The notes beneath the pieces are model-generated. The model worked only from the letters and a program-made list of their open reading frames with translations, was not told the origin of the DNA and ran no database searches. From Fictibacillus fluitans (GTDB lineage Bacteria > Bacillota > Bacilli > Bacillales > Fictibacillaceae), in assembly GCF_030418125.1 (NCBI RefSeq), contig NZ_JAUHTR010000001.1, forward strand, positions 744,001 to 808,000: a DNA stretch of 64,000 nucleotides, given 5' to 3'. Made by a program: the position numbers and the translations under genes. This document shows, piece by piece, positions 34,256 through 45,272 of the stretch (positions are counted from its first letter, which is position 1; every line of letters starts with the position of its first letter).

Positions 34256-35668
34256 TTATTTTACGATGTGAATAGGAGAACCAAGAGCAACTTCCGCTGC
34301 TTCCATAGAAATCTCACCGAAAGTAGGATGTGCATGAATGGTCATGGCAATGTCTTCAGCTGTCATACCAGCTTCAATCGCAAGTCCAAGCTCAGCAATC
34401 ATATCGGAGGCGTTGCCACCCGCGATTTGAGCACCAAGAAGCAATCCATCTTCAGCACGAGTGATTAGCTTCATGAAGCCATCAGTCTCGTTCATGGAAA
34501 GAGCACGTCCATTCGCCGCAAATGGGAATTTGGAAGCTTTTACTTCAAAACCAGCTTCTTTTGCACTCTTTTCGTCAAATCCGACCGTAGCCAATTCAGG
34601 ATCTGTAAATACAACAGCAGGAATGGCAAGATAGTCGATTTCAGAAGGATGACCGCTGATTGCTTCAGCCGCTACCTTACCTTCGTAAGAAGCCTTATGA
34701 GCAAGAGCTGGGCCTTCTACGATGTCACCGATCGCATAAATGCCTTTTACGTTTGTTTGGCATTGCTTGTCGATCTTGATCAAACCGCGTTCAGTCATTT
34801 CAATTCCCACTTGTTCAAGGCCAAGTTCTTCTGTGTTTGGTCGGCGTCCAACAGTAACCAGTACATAATCTGCTTCAAAGGTTTTTGTTTCACCTTTTAT
34901 TTCAGCTGTTACGGTTACACCATCTTTTGTTTCTTCAACGCCTTTGGCAAGAGCCTGTGTAAACACTTCTACATTGCCTTTTTTCTTCAGGCGCTTGGAA
35001 ACCACTTGGCTCATTTGCTTTTCAAAGCCAGGAAGGATTTGTTTGCTTCCTTCAAGCACTGTAATTTCTGTGCCAAAGTTAGCGAACGCAGTTCCAAGCT
35101 CCATACCGATGTACCCGCCACCGATGACTACCATTTTTTTAGGTACTTCCTGAAGAGCAAGTGCCCCTGTGGATGAAATGACACGGTCACTCCATTTGAA
35201 TCCAGGAATTTCGATCGGACGAGAACCAGTTGCAATGATGCAATTTTTGAAAGTATAGGTTTGAGATGATTTTTCATCCATGATGCGTACAGTGTTTTCG
35301 TTAACGAAATAAGCTTCACCCCGAATGATTTCCGCTTTATTTCCTTTAAGCAAACCTTGAACACCAGTAGTCAGCTTTTTAACAATTCCTGATTTCCATT
35401 CTTGAACCTTGCCGAAGTCCACAGATACGTTCTCTGCAGAGATCCCCATATCATCGGAATGCTTGGCGTGTTCAACACGGTGTCCAGCATTGATCAAAGC
35501 TTTAGAGGGAATACATCCAACGTTCAAGCATACGCCGCCCATTTCACCTTTTTCTGCTACAGCCACTTTCTGTCCAAGCTGAGCAGCGCGGATTCCAGCC
35601 ACATATCCCCCAGGGCCGGAACCAATTACGAGTGTGTCTAATTCAATCGGAAAATCACCTACAACCAT
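34256..35668 (-). CDS. pdhD: PdhD, dihydrolipoyl dehydrogenase (E3)
   Basis: A 470-residue flavoprotein that reoxidises the dihydrolipoyl arms of the pyruvate dehydrogenase complex with NAD+. Motifs: FAD-binding [19 protein letters not shown], redox disulfide [19 protein letters not shown]-binding [19 protein letters not shown], and the C-terminal active-site HAHPTFGE with His/Glu. It follows pdhC after four bases. Start ATG 35668 follows GGAGGCGTAGAGAA. Confidence 0.96.
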   Translation of the reverse strand: MVVGDFPIELDTLVIGSGPGGYVAGIRAAQLGQKVAVAEKGEMGGVCLNVGCIPSKALINAGHRVEHAKHSDDMGISAENVSVDFGKVQEWKSGIVKKLTTGVQGLLKGNKAEIIRGEAYFVNENTVRIMDEKSSQTYTFKNCIIATGSRPIEIPGFKWSDRVISSTGALALQEVPKKMVVIGGGYIGMELGTAFANFGTEITVLEGSKQILPGFEKQMSQVVSKRLKKKGNVEVFTQALAKGVEETKDGVTVTAEIKGETKTFEADYVLVTVGRRPNTEELGLEQVGIEMTERGLIKIDKQCQTNVKGIYAIGDIVEGPALAHKASYEGKVAAEAISGHPSEIDYLAIPAVVFTDPELATVGFDEKSAKEAGFEVKASKFPFAANGRALSMNETDGFMKLITRAEDGLLLGAQIAGGNASDMIAELGLAIEAGMTAEDIAMTIHAHPTFGEISMEAAEVALGSPIHIVK

Positions 35669-35672
35669 TTCT

Positions 35673-36974
35673 CTACGCCTCCATTACTAGTAGTTGTGGA
35701 TCGTTCAATAAACGTTTAATATGATTCATCGCATTTTGAGCTGTTACACCATCAATCAGACGGTGGTCGAAGCTTAATGATAACGCAAGCACAGGTGCTA
35801 CAACAATTTCCCCGTTTTTCACCACTGCTTTTTCTGCAATACGGCCAATTCCAAGGATGGCAACTTCAGGATGATTGATAACTGGAGTAAACCATTGTCC
35901 GCCTGCTGAACCAATGTTGGAGATCGTTACAGATCCGCCTTTCATTTCATCAGCTGAAAGTTTTCCGTCACGCGCTTTAACAGCAAGCTCGTTGATTTCT
36001 GCAGAAATTTTAAAGATGGATTTACGGTCAGCATCCTTAACGACAGGAACCATTAGACCGTTATCTGTATCAGCGGCAATTCCGATGTTGTAATAGTTCT
36101 TCCAAACAATTTCTTCGTTTGCATCATCAATAGAAGCATTGATTGCAGGAAATTCGCGTGCAGCAGATACTAAAGCTTTTACGACATATGGAAGGTACGT
36201 AAGCTTAATTCCTTTATCAGCAGCAACCTGTTTGAACTTCTTGCGGTGTGCAACAAGCTCAGTTACATCGATTTCATCCATCAATGTCACGTGAGGAGCT
36301 GTGTGCTTGGAGTTAACCATTGCTTTGGCAATAACTTTACGTACGCCTTTAATTTTTTCACGCGTTTCGTTTTGTCCCGCAGGGATGGCTTTAGGAGCTT
36401 CCTTGGCAACAGGAGCTTCAGCAGGTGCTGTTACAGCTTCCTGATCTTGAGTAGTTGTTTCTCCGCTCAAGTATTTGTCGATGTCTTCTTTCATGATTCG
36501 GCCATTGTCGCCAGAACCGGTAACTTTACGAATCTCAACGCCTTTTTCGCGAGCGTACTTGCGAACAGAAGGCATAGCGATTACACGCTTGTTTTCATCT
36601 GCTGATTCATCAGCGGATGGTTCTGTTTTTGCCGCTTCAGTTTTTTGTTCAGGTTCAGCAGCTGCAGGCTGTTTCTCTTCCTCTGCTTTTGGCTGCTCGG
36701 GAGTATCATCTCCATGTGCTGATGGAGGTGGCTCACTGTCAGATTCAATCGTTACTAGTACATCACCAACAACAGAAACGGTTCCTTCATCCACTTTAAC
36801 TTCAAGAATTTTCCCGTCTACTGGAGAAGGGATTTCAACTACTGCTTTATCATTTTGAACTTCAAGAAGGATGTCGTCTTCTTTGACTTCATCTCCTGCT
36901 TTAACAAACCATTTAACAATTTCGCCTTCGTGGATACCTTCACCGATATCGGGAAGCTTAAATTCAAATGCCAC
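35673..36974 (-). CDS. pdhC: PdhC, dihydrolipoamide acetyltransferase (E2)
   Basis: A 433-residue core subunit of pyruvate dehydrogenase. It has one N-terminal lipoyl domain ([15 protein letters not shown], lipoyl-Lys near residue 43), an Ala/Pro/Glu-rich linker, an E1/E3-binding domain ([18 protein letters not shown]), a second linker and the catalytic acetyltransferase domain with [10 protein letters not shown] near the end. GTG 36974 is the start: AGGAGG lies eight bases upstream and the product begins [15 protein letters not shown] 36980 is too close to the site. Confidence 0.95.
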   Translation of the reverse strand: MAFEFKLPDIGEGIHEGEIVKWFVKAGDEVKEDDILLEVQNDKAVVEIPSPVDGKILEVKVDEGTVSVVGDVLVTIESDSEPPPSAHGDDTPEQPKAEEEKQPAAAEPEQKTEAAKTEPSADESADENKRVIAMPSVRKYAREKGVEIRKVTGSGDNGRIMKEDIDKYLSGETTTQDQEAVTAPAEAPVAKEAPKAIPAGQNETREKIKGVRKVIAKAMVNSKHTAPHVTLMDEIDVTELVAHRKKFKQVAADKGIKLTYLPYVVKALVSAAREFPAINASIDDANEEIVWKNYYNIGIAADTDNGLMVPVVKDADRKSIFKISAEINELAVKARDGKLSADEMKGGSVTISNIGSAGGQWFTPVINHPEVAILGIGRIAEKAVVKNGEIVVAPVLALSLSFDHRLIDGVTAQNAMNHIKRLLNDPQLLVMEA

Positions 36975-37028
36975 TAACAACGCCTCCTATAGTAAAAAAT
37001 TAATCATGTTTTATTGGGATAAAAAGCC

Positions 37029-37057
37029 GAAAAAGAAATCAAAAAGATTTCTTTTTC
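37029..37057 (-). promoter_or_regulatory. Intercistronic hairpin between pdhB and pdhC
   Basis: GAAAAAGAAATC-TTTTT-GATTTCTTTTTC on the minus strand, a perfect 12-bp stem with a five-base loop, in the 100-base pdhB-pdhC gap and followed by GGCTTTTTATCC. It could be a partial terminator, an RNA processing or stability element, or mark an internal promoter region; B. subtilis has an internal promoter at this place. Confidence 0.55.
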
Positions 37058-37074
37058 AGATCTGTTGTTTAGCA

Positions 37075-38052
37075 TTAGAAGTTGTAAACTGTCTTCGCCT
37101 TTTCAACGATATCCTTATAATCAGGAAGCCAAACGTCCTCTGCTGATGCAAACGGGAATACCGTATCAGGAGCAGCCACACGAAGTACAGGTGCTTCAAG
37201 ACTCAGGATGGCACGATCATTAATTTCCGCAACAACAGTTGCGCCAACACCAGCTTGCTTTTGTGCTTCCTGGACAACAATGGCTCGTCCTGTTTTTTCA
37301 ACAGAAGCAATGATTGTGTCAATGTCCAGAGGGCTCACTGTACGAAGGTCAACCACTTCTGCGGAAATCCCTTCTTTCTCTAGCTCTTCTGCTGCTTTTA
37401 GAGAAGAGTGAACCATTGCTCCGTAAGTGATGATGGAAACATCTTTTCCTTCACGTTTTACGTCAGCTTTTCCGATTTCAATTGTATATTCTTCCTCCGG
37501 AACTTCACCGCGGAAAGAACGGTACAATTTCATATGCTCAAGGTAAACAACCGGATCATTATCACGGATTGCAGAAATTAACAGACCTTTTGCATCATAT
37601 GGTGTAGAAGGTATTACAACTTTAATACCAGGAGCCTGAGCCATAAGACCTTCAAGGTTGTCTGCGTGAAGTTCAGGAGTTTTTACTCCACCGCCAAACG
37701 GTGAACGGATAGTAATTGGAGAATTATATACTCCTCCGGAACGGTAACGCATACGGGCAGCCTGAGCCACCACGGAATCCATTACTTCAAAAACAAAACC
37801 GAAAAACTGAATTTCCATAACCGGACGGAAACCAGTTAATCCAAGACCGATCGCCAAACCGCCGATTCCGGACTCTGCAAGCGGAGTATCAAATACACGA
37901 TCTTCGCCAAATTCGGATTGAAGGCCTTCAGTTGCACGGAAAACTCCGCCGTTTTGACCAACATCCTCACCGAATACAACAACATTTTCGTTGTTTTTCA
38001 ATTCAGTGCGCATTGCATCTGTGATTGCTTGAATCATAGTCATTTGAGCCAT
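37075..38052 (-). CDS. pdhB: PdhB, pyruvate dehydrogenase E1 beta subunit
   Basis: A 325-residue thiamine-diphosphate enzyme subunit, forming with PdhA the E1 heterotetramer that decarboxylates pyruvate. It shows [20 protein letters not shown] (the Glu contacting the thiamine ring) and [22 protein letters not shown] 38052 is used because AAAGGAG lies nine bases upstream and the length equals B. subtilis PdhB; the frame extends further upstream only because it overlaps pdhA. It starts two bases after the pdhA stop codon. Confidence 0.96.
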   Translation of the reverse strand: MAQMTMIQAITDAMRTELKNNENVVVFGEDVGQNGGVFRATEGLQSEFGEDRVFDTPLAESGIGGLAIGLGLTGFRPVMEIQFFGFVFEVMDSVVAQAARMRYRSGGVYNSPITIRSPFGGGVKTPELHADNLEGLMAQAPGIKVVIPSTPYDAKGLLISAIRDNDPVVYLEHMKLYRSFRGEVPEEEYTIEIGKADVKREGKDVSIITYGAMVHSSLKAAEELEKEGISAEVVDLRTVSPLDIDTIIASVEKTGRAIVVQEAQKQAGVGATVVAEINDRAILSLEAPVLRVAAPDTVFPFASAEDVWLPDYKDIVEKAKTVYNF

Positions 38053-38053
38053 A

Positions 38054-39139
<1,086 letters not shown>

Positions 39140-39403
39140 TCACCTCATCCTTCCTTACACCAATGTTATCCGCCATGTATGTAATAGGCGCTTCTATTAG
39201 ATTGCCCAATATTTACCGTATACATGACATGGTTTATAAAAAAGCCTCCAATGGCCCCGATGCACAAATCATTATTGCTGTTTCCCTAATTGACCGGCGG
39301 TAAACATTGAACTTGTGCACCCTTCCTTTATATAAGGGCTTTCATAAACTGTATTACTATTTTTTTGAATCTAAAGTAATACAATCATCTTGAACACATC
39401 ATT

Positions 39404-39432
39404 AGTTTACACCTTCATATATTGACCGTCAA
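39404..39432 (-). promoter_or_regulatory. Predicted pdhA promoter
   Basis: TTGACG (39427-39432), 17 bases, TAAACT (39404-39409) on the minus strand. It would give an untranslated leader of about 264 bases containing complementary blocks (for example GCACAA at about 39314 with TTGTGC at about 39260). The rest of the gap up to 39664 shows no gene; it holds the ribosome site and upstream region of def. Confidence 0.4.
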
Positions 39433-39664
39433 TTGTTTAATACCAATAAGTTATTGATTTGTTTTTTACTGCATTATAGCTGTTACACCTTTTATATAAA
39501 CCGCTGTATTACTATCTGTATCCATCTGTTTCAAAATGTGTTTTTTTCAGGAAACCCGGAATCCCGCCTTCTTTTTCTAGCGTTTTGGGCTCATAAATAT
39601 GGTAGAATACAGAAAAAGCGATTGTCATATGAATAAAGAAATCATAATAATGGGAGGAAATCCT

Positions 39665-40219
39665 ATGCTAACCATGAAAAATATTGTCCGGGAAGGAAAT
39701 CCAATTCTTCGCGAGAGGGCAACAAACGTTGAACTTCCTCCTCAGCAAGAGGATATTCAAATTGCCAATGAGATGCTTGAGTTCTTAAAAAACAGTCAAA
39801 ACCCCGAACTGGCCCAAAAATACAACCTTCGGCCAGGCGTAGGACTCGCATGCCCGCAAATCGGAATTCCCAAACGAATCATCGCGGTTCATACTGAAGA
39901 TGAGCAGGGGGAGTTATACAGTTATGCCCTTTTCAATCCTAAAATTGTAAGCCACTCTGTAAAAGTAACGTATCTCGAAGGAGGAGAAGGCTGCCTGTCA
40001 GTTGACCGTGATGTTCCCGGGTATGTTCCGCGCTATGCGAAAGTTACAGTCAGGGGAACTACAATAAAAGGAGAACAAGTGGATATAAAATTAAAAGGCA
40101 TGCCTGCCATAGTGTTCCAGCATGAGATTGACCATCTCGACGGCATCATGTTCTATGACCGAATTGATAAAGAGAACCCTTTTACACCCCCTTCCGCAGT
40201 GATCCTAAACCGCGCATGA
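39665..40219 (+). CDS. def: Peptide deformylase
   Basis: A 184-residue metalloenzyme of the DefB/YkrB type that removes the formyl group from nascent proteins. Its motifs are GVGLACPQ (residues 58-65), EGCLSVD with metal-binding Cys110, and QHEIDH with His153, Glu154 and His157. Motif 1 normally reads G-x-G-L-A-A-P-Q; the second Ala is Cys here. ATG 39665 is the start, with GGGAGG nine bases upstream. Divergent from pdhA and followed by its own terminator. Confidence 0.95.
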   Translation: MLTMKNIVREGNPILRERATNVELPPQQEDIQIANEMLEFLKNSQNPELAQKYNLRPGVGLACPQIGIPKRIIAVHTEDEQGELYSYALFNPKIVSHSVKVTYLEGGEGCLSVDRDVPGYVPRYAKVTVRGTTIKGEQVDIKLKGMPAIVFQHEIDHLDGIMFYDRIDKENPFTPPSAVILNRA

Positions 40220-40220
40220 T

Positions 40221-40252
40221 AAATCCCCGTCCTTGAGACGGGGATTTTATTT
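40221..40252 (+). terminator. Terminator of def
   Basis: AAATCCCCGTC CTTGA GACGGGGATTT followed by TATTTAT, immediately after the def stop codon. Confidence 0.82.
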
Positions 40253-40337
40253 ATCTATTCCACTATTTTCCTCGCAACCTAAAAAAAGCAGGCGGCATAC
40301 TATAACCAACTATTGAAAAAAAGGACGGTTATACGTT

Positions 40338-40433
40338 ATGAAAAGAAAACGCCGAATCATTAACAGATTAAAAAAACTTTTTCACGAATACCCATGCCTC
40401 ACTCCCCAAAAACGGGGATTTTGCATTCAATAA
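40338..40433 (+). CDS. Possible 31-residue basic peptide
   Basis: ATG 40338 opens a 31-codon frame starting MKRKRRIINRLKKLFHEYPC, strongly basic at the N-terminus with two Cys. AAGGACGG lies about ten bases upstream. It occupies the otherwise empty gap between def and rpoY. Codon number is too low for certainty and no family is recognised. Confidence 0.35.
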   Translation: MKRKRRIINRLKKLFHEYPCLTPQKRGFCIQ

Positions 40434-40560
40434 ATAATAAAAAAGCCTGTATTTCCGCCTCACATCGTGCAAATAATGAAAAAAACATGAAAAACCCACC
40501 TATATCATTTATAATAGAACGAAGATATTGTTAATACTAGCACGGTAAGGAGACGAAAAG

Positions 40561-40770
40561 ATGATTTTTAAAGTTTATTATCAGGAAAACAAAAACGAGG
40601 TACCTATTCGCGAAAACACCAAAACTCTATATATGGAGTCCACCTCCATTGAGGAAGTTCGAAAAAGTCTTGCGGATTCAAACTTTAATATTGAGTTTGT
40701 TCAAGAGATAAAAGGGAAATTCTTAAAATATGAACAACAATCAGACTCTTTTGAAGTGGAGAAAAGATAA
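40561..40770 (+). CDS. rpoY: RNA polymerase epsilon subunit RpoY
   Basis: A 69-residue protein matching YkzG, the epsilon subunit that binds Firmicute RNA polymerase near the downstream DNA channel. The N-terminal MIFKVYYQENKNEVPIRENT and TLYMESTSIEEVR are characteristic. ATG 40561 follows AAGGAGACGAAAAG. It lies three bases before rnjA, so the two genes form one operon, the usual arrangement. Confidence 0.93.
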   Translation: MIFKVYYQENKNEVPIRENTKTLYMESTSIEEVRKSLADSNFNIEFVQEIKGKFLKYEQQSDSFEVEKR

Positions 40771-40773
40771 TTT

Positions 40774-42444
40774 ATGAAATTTGTTAAAAACCATCAAACT
40801 GCAGTCTTTGCCCTCGGCGGCATGGGTGAGATTGGAAAGAATACATATGGTGTTCAATTCCAGGACGAAATCATCCTCATCGACGCAGGAATTAAATTTC
40901 CGGAAGACGAGCTGCTTGGCATTGACTACGTAATTCCAGACTATACGTATCTGGTTAAAAATGAAGACAAGATCAAAGGGCTCTTCATTACCCATGGCCA
41001 TGAAGACCATATTGGAGGCATCCCCTACTTGCTTCGACAGGTTAATATTCCGATTTATGGGGGAAAGCTTGCCATTGCGCTGATTAAAAACAAACTTGAA
41101 GAACATGGGCTTTTAAGGCGGGCAAAGCTTTACGAAATTAACGAGGACCAAGTGATTAAATTCAGGAAAACATCTGTTTCGTTTTTCCGAACTACCCACA
41201 GCATACCGGAATCGCTAGGTGTAGTGGTGAAAACACCACCCGGCAATATTGTACATACCGGCGACTTCAAATTTGATTTCACGCCGGTTGGAGAACCTGC
41301 AGATTTAACAAAAATGGCCGAGATCGGAAAAGAAGGGGTCTTGTGTCTGCTTTCTGACAGTACCAATGCGGAAGTTCCCGGTTTCACTCTGTCCGAGCGA
41401 CGTGTAGGTGACAGCATTAATGATATTTTCCGAAAAGTTAACGGCCGGGTGATTTTTGCAACGTTTGCATCGAATATTTACCGCCTGCAACAAGTAGTGG
41501 AAGCTTCTGTGCAAAACAATCGAAAGATCGCTGTCTTTGGACGAAGCATGGACTCTGCCATTACTATTGGTCAGGAACTGGGATTCATAAAGGCTCCAAA
41601 AGGCACCTTTATCGAGTCTTCACAGATTAACAGGCTGCCCGATAACCAAGTCACGATTCTTTGTACAGGAAGCCAGGGAGAGCCTATGGCCGCACTTTCC
41701 AGAATTGCTAACGGAACTCACCGTCAAATTCAAATTATACCTGGAGACACGGTCGTATTCTCTTCTTCTCCTATCCCGGGAAATGCATTAAGCGTAAACA
41801 AGATCATTAACCAGCTGTTCCGCGCCGGTGCTGAAGTGATTCATGGGTCTCTCAATGATATTCATACCTCCGGACATGGAGGCCAGCAAGAACAGAAGCT
41901 GATGCTCCGGTTAATGAAACCAAAATACTTTCTCCCTATTCATGGAGAATACAGAATGTTAAAGACGCACATTCAGCACGCCATATCTTGTGATGTTCTG
42001 CCTGAGAATTGTTTTACCATGGATAATGGCGAAGTTTTGGCCCTGTCCAGCAACGAGGCATCCGTCGCAGGAAAAATTCCTTCTGGATCCGTTTATGTAG
42101 ACGGAAGCGGTATTGGAGATATTGGTAACATCGTTCTCAGAGACCGCAAGATTCTTTCTGAAGAAGGATTGGTCGTGGTTGTGGTCAGTCTGAATATGAA
42201 GGAATTTAAAATTGAAGCCGGTCCGGATATCATTTCCAGAGGATTTGTCTACATGAGAGAATCCGGAGATCTGATCAATGATGCCCAAAACCTATTGAAT
42301 CAGCACTTGAACAGTCTTATGGAAGAAAAACGAACAAGGCAATGGTCTGAAATTAAAAATGAAATCACCGACGTGCTTTCTCCATTCCTTTACGAAAAAA
42401 CGAGAAGACGTCCGATGATCCTTCCGATTATTATGGAAATCTAA
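40774..42444 (+). CDS. rnjA: Ribonuclease J1
   Basis: A 556-residue metallo-beta-lactamase/beta-CASP nuclease with 5'-to-3' exonuclease and endonuclease activity, central to mRNA decay and rRNA maturation. Metal motif HGHEDH at residues 74-79, further ligands in HTGDFKFD and DSTNAE, the beta-CASP region [15 protein letters not shown], and [11 protein letters not shown] near the end of the core. The C-terminal domain (about 450-556) is complete. Cotranscribed with rpoY and followed by a strong terminator. Confidence 0.96.
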   Translation: MKFVKNHQTAVFALGGMGEIGKNTYGVQFQDEIILIDAGIKFPEDELLGIDYVIPDYTYLVKNEDKIKGLFITHGHEDHIGGIPYLLRQVNIPIYGGKLAIALIKNKLEEHGLLRRAKLYEINEDQVIKFRKTSVSFFRTTHSIPESLGVVVKTPPGNIVHTGDFKFDFTPVGEPADLTKMAEIGKEGVLCLLSDSTNAEVPGFTLSERRVGDSINDIFRKVNGRVIFATFASNIYRLQQVVEASVQNNRKIAVFGRSMDSAITIGQELGFIKAPKGTFIESSQINRLPDNQVTILCTGSQGEPMAALSRIANGTHRQIQIIPGDTVVFSSSPIPGNALSVNKIINQLFRAGAEVIHGSLNDIHTSGHGGQQEQKLMLRLMKPKYFLPIHGEYRMLKTHIQHAISCDVLPENCFTMDNGEVLALSSNEASVAGKIPSGSVYVDGSGIGDIGNIVLRDRKILSEEGLVVVVVSLNMKEFKIEAGPDIISRGFVYMRESGDLINDAQNLLNQHLNSLMEEKRTRQWSEIKNEITDVLSPFLYEKTRRRPMILPIIMEI

Positions 42445-42447
42445 ACA

Positions 42448-42487
42448 GAAAAAGCATGAGAGGAAAATTCCTCTCATGCTTTTTTTG
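42448..42487. terminator. Terminator of rnjA
   Basis: AAAAAGCATGAGAGGAA/TTCCTCTCATGCTTTTTTT, a long symmetrical stem between convergent rnjA and ktrC; it could serve both. Confidence 0.85.
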
Positions 42488-42493
42488 TGCTTA

Positions 42494-43168
42494 TTACGCC
42501 ATCAGATTATCCTCGAGCCGGTTAACATCCTTTTCTGCACCAATGACAATCAAGATATCCCCCTCTTTAACAGGCTGGTTAGCGTGTGGAGAAACTATAA
42601 CTTCATTGTCCCTTTTAACTGCCACCACATTGCAGCCATATTTTGCCCGGATATCCATTTCCAACAGGGATTTGCCGTCCATCTTGTTTCCGGCCACCAT
42701 CTCCACAATACTGTATTCATCCGATAATTCCAGATAATCAAGAACACTTTTTGAAACCACCTGGTGGGCAATTCGGATACCCATATCACGTTCGGGGTGA
42801 ATAATGCGATCCGCACCAATCTTCAATAACACCCGCTCATGATAATCATTTTGTGCTTTCACCGTAATTTTATCGATACCCATATCTTTAAGAATGAGTG
42901 TAGTCAGGATACTGGATTGGAGGTTTTCTCCAATCGCTACAATGACATGCTCAAAGTTACGAACTCCCAGGCTTTTGAGTACACCCTCATCGGTTGAGTC
43001 CGCAACCACGGCATGAGTAGCAATGGAAGAATACTCATTTACCCTTTCTTCATCCATATCGATTCCAAGCACTTCCATCCCCTGCTCGATTAATGCCTTG
43101 ACAACCCCTCCGCCAAACCGGCCCAGCCCGATTACCGCATACTGACGTTTTCCCTGTCGTTTTGCCAC
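42494..43168 (-). CDS. ktrC: KtrC, RCK regulatory subunit of a Ktr potassium transporter
   Basis: A 224-residue cytosolic protein with an N-terminal RCK_N Rossmann domain (VIGLGRFGGGVVKALIEQG and an acidic residue at the end of strand 2, GIDMDEERV) and a C-terminal RCK_C domain (about 140-220). The octameric ring binds ATP/ADP or cyclic di-AMP and gates a KtrB/KtrD membrane subunit. That membrane subunit is not adjacent, as is also true of B. subtilis ktrC. Start ATG 43168 follows GCTGGAGGAATAA. Confidence 0.9.
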   Translation of the reverse strand: MAKRQGKRQYAVIGLGRFGGGVVKALIEQGMEVLGIDMDEERVNEYSSIATHAVVADSTDEGVLKSLGVRNFEHVIVAIGENLQSSILTTLILKDMGIDKITVKAQNDYHERVLLKIGADRIIHPERDMGIRIAHQVVSKSVLDYLELSDEYSIVEMVAGNKMDGKSLLEMDIRAKYGCNVVAVKRDNEVIVSPHANQPVKEGDILIVIGAEKDVNRLEDNLMA

Positions 43169-43239
43169 ATTTATTCCTCCAGCATATTATGTACTATTTT
43201 TTTTAGCATATCACATTGTCTCCTCATCACAAAACTATC

Positions 43240-43259
43240 ATTCTCAATGCAATGAGAAT
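43240..43259. repeat. Inverted repeat upstream of ktrC
   Basis: ATTCTCA-ATGCAA-TGAGAAT, perfect 7-base arms, located 72 bases before the ktrC start and directly after the terminator of the peroxiredoxin gene. It may be an operator or part of an RNA structure; no known consensus fits convincingly. Confidence 0.4.
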
Positions 43260-43296
43260 AAAAAAAGATGGCCAAGATTTTATCTTGGCCATCTTC
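43259..43296. terminator. Terminator of ykuU
   Basis: AAAAAAGATGGCCAAGAT TTT ATCTTGGCCATCTT, a 14-bp perfect stem with a T-run on the minus strand. Confidence 0.86.
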
Positions 43297-43309
43297 CGAA
43301 AAACAGGTA

Positions 43310-43858
43310 TTAAACGTTAAGTGTTTCTTGTCCTGGCTTCCAGTTTGCCGGGCAAAGTCCGCCAGTTTGAAGAGCTTGAAGGACACGCAATGTCTCATCC
43401 ACATCACGGCCAATGTTGTTGTGATTAACTACGGCATACATTAGTTCACCTTCAGGAGAAATAATGAACAGTCCGCGAAGGGCAACCCCTTCTTCTTCAA
43501 TCAATACGCCATAATCACGTGCTACAACATGGTTTGTGTCTGCAGCTAGTGCATAGTTAAGGTCACCAAGACCATTTGAGTCACGAGGAGTATTGATCCA
43601 CGCTTTGTGCGTATGAATAGTGTCTGTAGAAACACCAATTACTTCTGCATCTAAATCTTCGAACTCGTCAAAACGATCGCTCAAAGAAGTGATTTCAGTA
43701 GGACATACGAATGTGAAGTCCATTGGATAGAAGAATAGTACAGTCCATTTGTCATTCTTCATGTTTTCTTCAAGACTTACCTTGCCAAATTCTTTGTTTG
43801 GCAATACAGCGTCCATTTCAAAGCGAGGAGCTTGTTTTGCTACCATGCGTTCTGCCAT
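43310..43858 (-). CDS. ykuU: 2-Cys peroxiredoxin YkuU
   Basis: A 182-residue AhpC/Prx1-type peroxiredoxin that reduces peroxides. Peroxidatic Cys in YPMDFTFVCPTEI (about residue 52) and resolving Cys in GGLCPANWKPG near the C-terminus (about residue 171). Homologous to B. subtilis YkuU and located next to ktrC and ykuT. Start ATG 43858 follows GGAGGGATTTTAAC. Redox control is likely, but no PerR box could be confirmed in the AT-rich upstream region. Confidence 0.92.
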   Translation of the reverse strand: MAERMVAKQAPRFEMDAVLPNKEFGKVSLEENMKNDKWTVLFFYPMDFTFVCPTEITSLSDRFDEFEDLDAEVIGVSTDTIHTHKAWINTPRDSNGLGDLNYALAADTNHVVARDYGVLIEEEGVALRGLFIISPEGELMYAVVNHNNIGRDVDETLRVLQALQTGGLCPANWKPGQETLNV

Positions 43859-44099
43859 GTTAAAATCCCTCCAACTAATTATGTTATTGCTTCTACTTAA
43901 TTATAATCGACCCTTACTTTTTAGTCAATATTAAATAATAATTAATTTAAATAAGGGCTTATAAGCATAACCATATTTACTTTCCCCCATATCATAACAA
44001 GTTAATCTAAAGAAGTGAAATAATTGGATTGCGCGGTTTACTCGGTTATACTGTTATGCATACTAAGCATGTTAAAAACAGAAGGAGGAATTTTTTTCA

Positions 44100-44954
44100 A
44101 TGCAGGATGATTACAAGAAATTCACAGAAATAGACTGGGGCGCACTTGCAATCAGCTCCGGTATTTTATTATTAAAGCTTCTCGCTATTTATATCATTTA
44201 TATAGCAGTCCGCAACATTGGAAAGAAAGTTATTCGAACTGCCTTCGAACGGATGACGCATCGAAAAAGCATGTCCAATTTCAGGGCAAAAACCTTAGAG
44301 ACCCTTGTGATCAGTATCTATACATATGCCCTTATCTTTATGGCCTTTGTGGCTGTGTTTGGATTGTTTAACATCGATATTCGGGGATTGCTTGCAGGCG
44401 CAGGGATCGTAGGACTTGCGATAGGCTTCGGAGCACAAGGACTTGTCAGTGATATTGTTACAGGATTCTTTATTCTCCTTGAAAAGCAAATTGATGTTGG
44501 CGACTATATCACTACCGGAACATTTAACGGAATAGTCGAGGATGTGGAACTTAGGACAACCAAAGTACGGGGCTTTGATGGCACTCTGCATTATATACCC
44601 AACCGGTTAATCACAAGTGTCAGCAACCATTCCAGAGGCAATATGAGGGCTTTGGTTGATTTTAAAATCCCGACCACCCCACAAGTCGAAGAAGCATTGA
44701 GAATCATTAAAGAAGAAAGTATCGTGCTTCAGCAGGAGGAACCAGCAATTCTTGAAGGTCCGAATGTTCTTCCGGTGATTGAAGAAGAAACCGGGCTGAC
44801 AGTATTGCGCATTCTTGCAAGAACCGAAAACCTAAAGCAATGGAGCATGGAGCAAAAAATTAAGGACCGTCTTCAACAAAGGTTTAATGAAGCAGGAATC
44901 CAGCTGCCACAGCCAGAAGAAGAAAATACGTCAGGCAAGCCTGACACCGAATGA
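44100..44954 (+). CDS. ykuT: MscS-type mechanosensitive channel YkuT
   Basis: A 284-residue small-conductance mechanosensitive channel releasing solutes on hypo-osmotic shock. There are three membrane segments (about 20-40, 70-92, 98-130). The Gly/Ala-rich pore helix is GAGIVGLAIGFGAQGLVSDIV, then the cytoplasmic beta domain (VGDYITTGTFNGIVEDVELRTT) and an alpha/beta vestibule. The C-terminal 20 residues are acidic. Start ATG 44100 follows AGAAGGAGGAATTTTTTTCA. Divergent from the peroxiredoxin gene. Confidence 0.93.
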   Translation: MQDDYKKFTEIDWGALAISSGILLLKLLAIYIIYIAVRNIGKKVIRTAFERMTHRKSMSNFRAKTLETLVISIYTYALIFMAFVAVFGLFNIDIRGLLAGAGIVGLAIGFGAQGLVSDIVTGFFILLEKQIDVGDYITTGTFNGIVEDVELRTTKVRGFDGTLHYIPNRLITSVSNHSRGNMRALVDFKIPTTPQVEEALRIIKEESIVLQQEEPAILEGPNVLPVIEEETGLTVLRILARTENLKQWSMEQKIKDRLQQRFNEAGIQLPQPEEENTSGKPDTE

Positions 44955-45020
44955 TTACGGTAACTGTCCTTGGGGTATTTTGATAGATATATCCCACAAA
45001 AAAACAGGAGGTTTCGTATC

Positions 45021-45224
45021 ATGCCTTATGATTCCATTAAAGAACTCCCAGACTCTGTAAAAGACAATCTTCCGCATCACGCACAGGAAATTTTTAAAGA
45101 AGCCTTCAATTCCGCTTCTGACGAATACAAAGAAGAAGAAACGGCTTTCAAGGTTGCATGGAGTGCAGTGAAAAAGAAGTACGAAAAAAACGATAACGAT
45201 GAATGGGTAAAAAAAGAAGAGTAA
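45021..45224 (+). CDS. ChaB family protein
   Basis: A 67-residue acidic helical protein of the ChaB family (PYDSIKELPDSVKDNLPHHA, AFKVAWSAVKKKYEK). ChaB was named as a putative cation-transport regulator of ChaA, but this role is poorly supported; small ChaB-like proteins also occur as stress proteins. ATG 45021 is the start, with CAGGAGG about nine bases upstream. Follows ykuT by 66 bases. Confidence 0.88.
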   Translation: MPYDSIKELPDSVKDNLPHHAQEIFKEAFNSASDEYKEEETAFKVAWSAVKKKYEKNDNDEWVKKEE

Positions 45225-45272
45225 AAAAATGAGGCAGCAACATGTCGTATCATGTTGCTGCCTCTTCCTTTT
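45224..45272. terminator. Bidirectional terminator
   Basis: GAGGCAGCAACATG/CATGTTGCTGCCTC, 14-bp perfect stem with A- and T-rich flanks. The right arm contains the final codons of the convergent CNNM gene. Confidence 0.82.

Noticed and set aside
43859-44099. PerR box upstream of the peroxiredoxin gene.
   Set aside because: Several AT-rich stretches resemble it, but none matches TTATAATNATTATAA well enough; the base composition alone explains the similarity.
44941-45020. Sigma-B promoter (GGGTAT) before the ChaB gene.
   Set aside because: The -10-like GGGTAT is present, but no GTTT-type -35 lies at the required distance.
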